A DNA stretch of 64,000 nucleotides from Paguma larvata. Taxonomy: Eukaryota > Chordata > Mammalia > Carnivora > Viverridae. Under the pieces are notes generated by a model. That model was not told where the DNA came from, made no database searches, and was given only the letters and a program-made list of their open reading frames with translations. Positions 56,919 through 64,000 of this stretch are shown here, in pieces. Location: the NCBI GenBank assembly GCA_030068075.1, contig CM057837.1:20181691-20245690 (forward strand), given 5' to 3'. Within the stretch, counting starts at the first letter, position 1. Each line of letters starts with the position of its first letter. A program made the position numbers and the translations under genes.

Positions 56919-57482
56919 AAAGAAGTATCCACCCCTCTGTTCATTGCAGCGGTATTTACAGTAGCCAAGATGTAGAAACAACCTAAGTGCCCATCAACAG
57001 ATGCATGGATAAAGAAGATGGGGCATATATATTCAGTGGAATATTATTCGTCTCTAGAAAAATAAATGAAATCTTGCCATTTTGTGATGACATGGGCAGA
57101 CCTGGAGTTAAGTGAAGTAAGTCACCCAGAGAAAGACAAACACGTGATTTCACTTGTATGTGGAATCTAAAAAAAACAAAACAAACAAAACAAAGCCCAG
57201 ACTCCTCGACACAGAGAACAGATTGGCGGTTGCCAGAGGAGAATTGGGGCTTGGGGGAGGGCGCAAAGTGAATGAAGAGGATCAAAAAATGTGACGTCCA
57301 GTTACAAAATAAATAAGTCGTGGATGCATAATGTCTAGAGTGGGAAATATAATCAATAATATCAACTCTGGTGACTTAACTGTGATCATTTCACAACGCA
57401 TGCAAATATGGAATCATTACATTGTTTAGCTGAAACTAGTACAGTATTCTATGTCAATGACACCTCAGAAAACTGAGACAAA

Positions 57483-58094
57483 AGAATGGGCTCATGAAAA
57501 CTTACAAACTGTGAATTGATAAAATAACAGGCAAAATGTAAACAATCTTTTATTTGAATAAAGCATTTGTGGTCGGTTTGGTAGAGCTGTGTTTCCGAAT
57601 CGCTAGGAAACAGAGGGACAATTAGCAGCCATGATGAATCAGCTGACAAGGGCTTTTTGCCCTTGGCCTTGTGTGAAAAGATGGAAAGTTTCCTATTGCT
57701 AGTCTAATTTCCTAAGAAATCGGAGTATGTATGGAATAAAGGCTGGGGTCTCTCAGGAGAGTCGGAAAGCCTTGTGAGGGTGAACGCCTGAACATGGGAA
57801 GACTGCAGGCTGGCAGGTCTCCCGCCTCCGACCCTCTGCAAGTGTGAAATTGCAGATTCTCAACAGCCTCGGCTTTCACCGACTGTTCCTGAAAATCGAA
57901 GTCACTGCCATGACGCCCGTCTTCTTTATGCTTAGGAAACACCCCAAAAATGCAAGATGAGAGCTCCCAAATGGAAGCTTCAGGGGAGGGTCTAGGTCAG
58001 CACGTGGAACAGACCTACCGCAGGACTGTCAGTGAGCTTGCAGGACACCAGCCCGTTCTGTGGCCAGGACCCTGGGAACAGCACTTTGCCAAGA
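57483..58094. other. Intronic sequence, nothing recognised
   Basis: No named repeat or exon. Confidence 0.4.
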
Positions 58095-58290
58095 AGAGAC
58101 TTCTTGAGCTTGCGTGCTGAGCACTTGCTGTGAGTGGGGCTGGGCTCAGCTCTCCCCCTAAAAACACAGCGGGACGAACGCTAGCCTTTCCCCATTTTCA
58201 GATGAGGAAACAGACTCGCAGAGGCTTATGGGATTTGCACAAGGACACAGAGTCCTGGGCTGCATCTTAGGAACCTGCCAATTCAATTTC
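58095..58290 (-). repeat. MIR SINE, reverse
   Basis: GCTGAGCACTTGCTGTGAGT, CCCATTTTCAGATGAGGAAAC and AGACTCGCAGAGGCTTATG are reverse MIR. Confidence 0.62.
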
Positions 58291-59840
58291 TTATAAGACT
58301 CGACAGGCAAATTGCCCCGAACACAGCGTTTGGGGTTTTGTTGTTGTTGTTGTTGTTTGTTTTTTGTTTTTTTATGAAGGAGACTGCTGTGCTACCAAGA
58401 CTTTCAAACCTGGCATCCTCTCTACAAACTAAAGCTTTGTGCAGAAACCCAGAATATACGATCAGTAATCCTGGGGCCTGGGAGTCTGGGAGCCGTCCCT
58501 TTAATTGAGTGCCAACTCTTGGTTTAAAGAATAGCACTGCCCACGATTCCATGTAACACAGATGTTTGTATGTGCCAGGTTAGCCGGCATCACAGCTCAA
58601 AAGAGGCTGAATTCAGCTGCTAAGGATCTGGAGAGAGAGAGAGCCCTCTATAAAGGAGGGGACATCTGATGGACAGTGGGGTGTCCATCAGATCGCCCAG
58701 GACAAGACGGCCTCTTGAGACCCAGTCTGGCTTTCTGGTTCTGAGGACCTAAGTGTGTTCAGTAATTCAGAAATGAACACCGGCATCGGGGAGAGTGAAG
58801 AGGCTGCCATTTATCACATTTGATTTGTGACAGTGTTGGCGACTGGGTATCTTTAACCTGACAGGGTTTCGTAGTACCTGGGTCAGCCCACTTGCTCTTT
58901 GGGGAGAGCGAGGACGAGCTAAACTCCCTGGCAAAGGGGAGATTCTGGGTCTCTGAATTTCCGACCTTCCTCCCCTTCCTCTCCCCCTGAGACGGGTTTT
59001 GGCACTTCTCTCTCTGCTCGTGTAGGACGTGAACTTTGAGAAGCCACTTGTAGCCAAATTCCTTTTCCTTACATGAGAGAGAAGAGACAGATGGTGATGA
59101 GTTTATTTCAGGTATTTTAACCTTGTCCACATGTGGTAACATTATAAAAAGAGTGGAAACTGACACATGTTAAAATCGCCCATAATCCAATAACTTACGC
59201 ATAATAATTGTTACTTTATATGTCCCTTTCAGAACTTATATAGAAATGTGTGGCATCATCATGTCTTTTAGCCCTTGGCTTGGTCTCCGCTGCGGCTTGC
59301 AGACCTGATACTTGATATGGTTTATTGCCATGGAAAAGTCCAGAATTATCAAGCTCCTGTCTCTCATTCATCCTCCTTAATTTCCAATTCCCCGTGGCCC
59401 AGTTTTGACAGACATGATCCAGGTCAATTCCCATTGATTACTCAATTCAGTGCAAAAACCCCCTTTTCTGCTTTTCCTAGAAACTGACCAGAATGCTCCA
59501 GTTACCCAGAGTTGTCTGGTAATAGCAGCAGGAAGGAGAGTCCGTCAGAAACATTTTGTTAATAGGCGAGTTAACCGATATATCAAGCCCGTTGCCTTGA
59601 TGGTGTAACTGATAGCTGGTGATCGTCTCATAGAACCCAGAGCCACATGAGAAAGGATAACGCTAAAAACTGCAGTGTCTATTTCTGTCGTAAGCTCTTA
59701 TATTTGACTAAGGCTGTAAGGATTTTTCACCAGACTCCTCTGAGCTGTTAAAGTGTAATATCATGGTAACACTTATAGTTGGATTTACGGACATTTCTTT
59801 TCTCTATAAAATGTGCACCTTTTACAGATTTGTCAACCTT
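58291..59840. other. Intronic sequence, (TTG)n patch
   Basis: A short (TTG)n/T-rich run lies at 58337-58372. A (GA)5 run lies at about 58630-58642. No exon or named repeat. Confidence 0.45.

Positions 59841-59887
<47 letters not shown>
59841..59887. repeat. (GA)n microsatellite
   Basis: Over 45 bases of near-perfect GA repeat with no SINE body attached. Confidence 0.95.
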
Positions 59888-59890
<3 letters not shown>

Positions 59891-60224
59891 GGTAAGACCT
59901 ATCTGCATCCCACAGCCCAAAGAGGTAAATATATGTCCCAGCTAGCAAAGGGTCCCAGCCCGCCTGCAGGGAGAGAGCCGTGGGCACAGGAGAGTGCTGT
60001 GGCTGTTATGGTGATGGTTCGGCCTGAGCAGAGCCTCCGTGAAGAGGTCACCAGGACAGCCGCAGAGGTCGGACAGCAGCAGGCCCCCATCTCAAAGATA
60101 CAATGTCATCCCGGCATCACCTCTGGACTGGCAGATCCTTTGGAGATTTGTGGCAACGGGTTTGGTTTTCCTTTTGTTCTTTTTCATTAAAGGGCACCCC
60201 CAAACAGGCTGAGCTCTTCGGGCT
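59888..60224. other. Intronic sequence, nothing recognised
   Basis: No named repeat or exon. Confidence 0.4.
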
Positions 60225-60440
60225 GTACAATGATGGAGGAAAGTCCATGGGTTCTGGCGTTTTCCAGACCTCGCTACCACATCCTAGCCACATGACCTAC
60301 TCCCTGCGACGTCTACATCTCATTTCCCTCACCTGTAAATTTGTGATAACATTTCCACGCACGATTGGAAGGGTTGAATATGATGTCTATAAAGCATGAG
60401 GCTCAAGGCTAGGCCTGGAGCAGGCGTGTAATTGATGGAA
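60225..60440 (+). repeat. MIR SINE, forward
   Basis: ATGGGTTCTGGCGTTTTCCAG, AGCCACATGACCTACTCC, CATTTCCCTCACCTGTAAAT and ATAAAGCATGAGGCTCAAGG follow MIR from head to 3' part. Confidence 0.65.
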
Positions 60441-60857
60441 GGCGTTGACACCAACGTTTACGGCGAGGACCTCAATCCACCCCCCACCATCTCCGCAGAT
60501 GCTCGTTCGGCAGATGCTATTCTCTTCCTAGGGACACCTGAGAAACAGGATAGAATAGTACATACTCCCTTTAGAGGATTTATTTCCGGGATTGGCTTTC
60601 GTGTTCAGGCAAACGTTGGATAAGGGTATTGTCTGAACAGAGGAAAAACAAAGCAGATACAGATCCAGTGCTATGGGGTGAATGAACAAAGGCTACCACA
60701 AGGCACCCCATTTGTCCAGTGGCCTTCGTGCCCCCTGCCCATCGCACCTGTTCCTGGACCCTTTCACGACCCCCAAGAGTGTCCTCATGTGCTCTGCTTT
60801 GGGAGAACGAAGCACCAAGACACACATAGTGTGTCTCTCATTGGCTGGGAGTCTGCC
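60441..60857. other. Intronic sequence, nothing recognised
   Basis: No named repeat or exon. Confidence 0.4.
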
Positions 60858-61010
60858 CAGAGGAGCCAGTGCTATGGAATTAATTCTAAACCCAGCTCTG
60901 CTATTTACTAGCTGGGTGACCTTGAGCAAGCCTCTGTGTTCCTGTCTGTAAAATGGGGGTAATAATACCCACCTCAGTGGATAGATGTTGAGTTAGGAGA
61001 ATCACACGGT
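60858..61010 (+). repeat. MIR SINE, forward, well preserved
   Basis: AACCCAGCTCTGCTATTTAC, TAGCTGGGTGACCTTGAGC, TGTCTGTAAAATGGGGGTAA and TAATACCCACCTCAGTGG are close to the MIR consensus. Confidence 0.78.
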
Positions 61011-61445
61011 CAGGGGGACCACATGCCTGGGACAGTCCGGTTTATGCCTATAGTCAGGTCATGTTAACTAATAGTCCTTTTCGCTCTTCTGGCTGTCTCA
61101 GATCAGATGACGGTCACTCTAACTCTACACACAGCCCAACAATTGATTCTGCTTTGGTTATCGGTAATGACTGTTGTTTATAATCATGATAATGTTGCCA
61201 AACCCAAAAAAGTCCTTTTACAATATGCTCCCATGCAATTAAAAACTTCTCATATTTCTTACAAGAAAATATGGTAATTTACGTAGATGAAAAAACATGC
61301 CAAAATCCATAAGCGTTTGCCGTTTTCCTATGATAGCTTCATAGATTGGGGGTATTGGGTTTTCTTCCTGTAGAAACCTACGGGACTGGTTATTGTTTCT
61401 TAGGAAGCTGTGCAGGCTTCCGGATAAACGTTAGTCCATCTTTTC
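61011..61445. other. Intronic sequence, nothing recognised
   Basis: AT-leaning, no named feature. Confidence 0.4.
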
Positions 61446-61463
61446 AAAGATCAGATGTATTTA

Positions 61464-61536
61464 ATTTTTTTTATTTTAATTTTTTTTTATTTTAGAGAGA
61501 GCATGCACACAAGAGTAGGGAGAGGGGCAGAAGGAG

Positions 61537-61577
<41 letters not shown>

Positions 61578-61705
61578 AGAGAAGGCATCCTAAGCAGGCT
61601 CCACACTCAGCACAGAGCCTGTTGTGGGGCTCCACCCCACGACTTTGGGATCGTGACCTGAGCTGAAACCGAAGAGTTGGGCACTCAACCGACTGAGCCA
61701 CCCAG
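61464..61705 (-). mobile_element. Carnivore SINE, older subfamily, antisense, head truncated
   Basis: T-rich start, a (GA)n expansion at about 61540-61580, and ends GACTGAGCCACCCAG, without the usual terminal GGCGCCCC. The 18-base duplication AAAGATCASATGTATTTA lies at 61446-61463 and 61706-61723. The body (CTCCACCCCACGACTTTGGG) is of the older CAN-SINE type. Confidence 0.93.
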
Positions 61706-61723
61706 AAAGATCACATGTATTTA

Positions 61724-62219
61724 GCACATTTGTTGGGTTCATAACATGTCGCCTTCGATAGCTGTTACCATAAATCTGCCTTCATCTTATTCAGTCTTCT
61801 CTGTTGTAAAGGGTATTTTTACTTACTGTCATTATTTTCTTAATTAAGCCCCCCTCGTGTACAAAGGTCCGTTTGCCAGCATCTCCGATTCTTGAGCTCA
61901 GAGTCTGATAACAGAGCACCAAGAGAACGGGGGAATCACAAGCGCTCTCCCTCACATTACGCTGGATTTACGGGAAACACCGTGTATGGGACTCGCAGGG
62001 AGAAGGCCGGCTGGAAGATGCAGGGCGCGGGTGGGGGTGAGGACCCACAGCTCTTCTGGGGGCGCCTCGAGGTTCCTCTTTCGAAATCTGGAACTCTCTT
62101 TGACCCAAGGCAGCGTCCCTCTGGCCTCCTGCCAGGGTCATCCCGATGGCCCCGCCGGGTTCCAGGAAGGGAGGAAGGCTGCCTCCCCAGCCCACGGAGC
62201 CCTCTGGTTTGCTGATAGG
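61724..62219. other. Intronic sequence grading into a GC-rich block
   Basis: AT-rich to about 61860, then steadily more GC- and CpG-rich. Confidence 0.4.
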
Positions 62220-62580
62220 CGTTCAGCGTTCCAAGCGGTCGAAACGAAAGGCGTTGTGAACAAAGGACGCGCCCGAGGTAACATCTGCAGCGCGTGATAC
62301 CTGTCACATCACGGTGGAAAGAGAAGATTTACGACCCTGGCGGAGAAGCCCTTTTCCCGGAGTCGCTCAGGCCGCACGGTTTCCCGAGGCTGAGACACAG
62401 GGCCTCCCACGAGCGGTGATTTATGCGGCAAGGGCTGACGGCGCACATCTTGTCGGAGGCGAGGCCGGGAGCGCGCCCGGAACGGCGGGGAGACCAACGG
62501 CCCCGCCGCCTCCGCCTCAGGCTGCCCTGCGCTTGCGCAGTTCGTGTTCTCAGCTTCACGGGAATCCCCGTAACTTCTCA
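62220..62580. promoter_or_regulatory. CpG-island-like segment with an NRF1-like site
   Basis: By eye there are about three dozen CpGs in roughly 350 bases with GC near 60%, so observed/expected CpG is about 1. The densest part is 62455-62560. A palindromic TGCGCTTGCGCA at 62528-62539 resembles the NRF1 consensus. This stands out in an otherwise CpG-poor intron. It could be an alternative or antisense promoter or an orphan CpG island. No exon was recognised next to it. Confidence 0.5.
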
Positions 62581-62840
62581 GTGGGATTTACCACCTCCGG
62601 AAAGGCCGTCTGGCCCTCACTGGGTAGAGCCGAGCCTCGGCTCCCCAGTCCCACCCCATGCTTTACGCGGAATCGGTTCTGGAACACCGCGGGGTGGGGG
62701 AGGTGGGGGTGGAGTAAGGACTGGAATTTTCTATGGGACGGATGAAGACATGTCTGCCCAGGACACATCAGTGTGTGGTTGGGGGTGGGGCGCCACTATG
62801 TTCTCTCTAATCCTCCCAACTATTTAAATTAAAAACAAAA

Positions 62841-63050
62841 AAATTTTTTTAAGATTTATTTATTTTTTAGAGGGAAACAGAGTGTGAACAGGGGAGGGGC
62901 AGAGAGAGAGACACACACAGAATCCGAGGGAGGCTCCGGGCTCTGAGCTGTCAGCACAGAGCCCGACGCGGGGCTTGAACTCAGTGAACCAGGAGATCAT
63001 GACCTGAGCCGAAGTTGGACGCTTAACCGACTGAGCCACCCAGGCACCTC
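62841..63050 (-). mobile_element. Felid SINE, antisense, first of a tandem pair
   Basis: TTTTTTTAAGATTTATTTATT start, GA-rich middle, ends GAGCCACCCAGGCACCTC. It is followed within a few bases by a second SINE in the same orientation. Confidence 0.93.
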
Positions 63051-63054
63051 TAAA

Positions 63055-63271
63055 TTGTTTTTAATTTCCATTTATTTTTGAGAGAGAGAGACAGACAGAC
63101 AGAGTGAGAGCAGGGGAGGGGTAGAGAGAGGGGAAGACACAGAATCCGAAGCAGGCTCCAGGCTCTGAGCTGTCAGCACAGAGCCCAACATGGGGCTCAG
63201 ACTCATGAACCATGAGATCATGACCTGAGCCGAAGCTGGACACTTTCCTGACTGAGCCACCCAGGCGCCCC
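63055..63271 (-). mobile_element. Felid SINE, antisense, second of a tandem pair
   Basis: Short T-rich start (TTGTTTTTAATTTCCATTTATTTTTG), body intact, ends GAGCCACCCAGGCGCCCC. A 21-base imperfect direct repeat (TAATC-TCC-AACTATTTAAA) at 62808-62828 and 63274-63294 brackets both SINEs together. Confidence 0.93.
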
Positions 63272-63294
63272 TATAATCATCCAAACTATTTAAA

Positions 63295-64000
63295 AGAACA
63301 GGCTGTGAGCAAATATTTTCGGCACCAAACAGCAGAGCGAGCATGGAAAGGGGACAACAAGGCCTGAAATGGAAAGACTTGGGGGACACGGTCATTGCTG
63401 TGGCCTGCAGGTGGGGTCCCTTCTGGGCAAGGCTGCTGATGGCCCGAAGGAATGTCAGCAGGAGGCCATGAGCCAGAAAAGCAGGGCAGCTCAGGAGCCC
63501 TCAGGGGTCAGAAGATCTATGTGTTCTTGGAGACTGTGACCCTTGGGTGACACGCCCAACTCGTACTGTTTCCACAGGCACTCTAGACCGTGCTTGTCCT
63601 GGGGGGCGACAAATCTGCTCTCACGAGCACTCTCTCTGCTCTTAGAAAGGCCTGGTTTTTGTCATGCGCGGGAGTTCCACACCGAGCGGAGTCCCCTCTT
63701 TCACCCGTTGAGTCCGGCCCCCGCCGTGGACGGCACAGCGCTGTGCCTGCCGTCGGGTGGACCTCCCGCCGGCTCCGTCCTGCTCGGCCCCCTGCTGTGG
63801 GCTGCTAGTCAAGCCTTCCCCAACACCGGGTCCTTAGTCCTCTCTGCCTGGTGGTTGCCGTGCCGTCCCCAGATCTGAGCCCCTCAGCCAATCACTTCAC
63901 TGAACCTGAACTGAACGGCACACCCCTCAAGGGGGAAGCCCTGTCCTGAGGTCTCCCCCACGTACGTAACACAGATTTAAACCCAGAGTCACCGAAGGAG
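63295..64000. other. Intronic sequence, GC-leaning, nothing recognised
   Basis: Frames of about 70-110 codons between 63540 and 63880 without domain or splice support. Confidence 0.4.

Larger units (their letters stand above)
52262..57482 (+). mobile_element. Decayed, almost full-span old L1 (L1M-type), internally deleted
   Basis: The 5' UTR is recognisable (CACAAGATGGCGGCCTGGGA, TTCTGAACTCACCTGCTCCC). ORF1-like text runs about 54215-55070. The ORF2 endonuclease region is clear at about 55230-55720 (GTGCATGGCACATTCTCCAG; residues HGTFSRTDH). Part of the reverse-transcriptase lead-in is at 56330-56700. At about 56702-56708 the text jumps from the RT region to the ORF2 C-terminal region, so most of the RT catalytic part and the following cysteine-rich region are missing. 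The 3' UTR ends near 57482. All frames carry stops. A felid SINE at 54004-54197 is nested in it. Confidence 0.85.
2088..64000 (+). other. ADAM12: Intron downstream of the ADAM12 exon (partial)
   Basis: This begins with the donor GTAAGT. The next ADAM12 prodomain exon, expected to continue after NLERNE, was looked for by eye and not recognised. The simplest reading is that the rest of the window is a single intron over 61 kb long. ADAM12 is known to have very long early introns. Everything listed beyond this point is then intronic. Confidence 0.6.

Overview
This is a mammalian nuclear window from a carnivore, almost certainly a cat. About 25 copies of one short tRNA-derived SINE carry the felid CAN-SINE wording: a head reading GGGGCGCCTGGGTGGCTCAG, then a CT-rich stretch, then an AAATAAATAAA tail. 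Two felid-type L1 3' ends and many older mammalian repeats (L1M, L2, MIR, MER5-like, one MaLR-like LTR) fill much of the rest. There are no prokaryotic features, no CRISPR array and no compact gene cluster.

The one protein-coding feature I can support is a 74-base exon at 2014-2087 on the + strand. It has a clean acceptor and a GTAAGT donor. Its peptide matches, from memory, an early prodomain exon of the metalloprotease ADAM12. I therefore read 1-2013 and 2088-64000 as the flanking introns of ADAM12, a gene known for very large early introns. I looked for the next ADAM12 exon and did not recognise it, so the downstream intron probably runs past the window. No other complete gene is visible. 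The long open frames are products of SINEs, L1 or L2 remnants, or simple repeats.

Layout: 0-6 kb holds a SINE cluster, the exon, and a small antisense exon-like open frame (4823-4939). 6-20 kb is old unique intron with scattered L2, MIR and L1 pieces and a 10-bp-TSD L1 insertion. 20-24 kb is SINE-dense. 25.5-25.9 kb is a 393-base pure purine tract. 26-35 kb has MIR and L2 fragments and a G-quadruplex motif. 34-39 kb has SINEs nested in L1M. 38.6-40.4 kb is GC-rich with C-tracts. 40.7-47.4 kb is ancient repeats, an LTR and a second truncated L1. 49.3-49.6 kb is a GAT/GGT tract. 52.3-57.5 kb is a decayed, internally deleted but otherwise nearly complete old L1. 62.2-62.6 kb is a CpG-island-like segment, followed by two back-to-back SINEs that share one target-site duplication.

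I did not find an undescribed biological system. The best leads are the antisense exon-like frame at 4.8 kb, the CpG-rich block at 62.4 kb, the very long polypurine tract and the paired-SINE insertion. Repeat family names are given from memory of consensus sequences, and boundaries are by eye, generally good to 5-20 bases.
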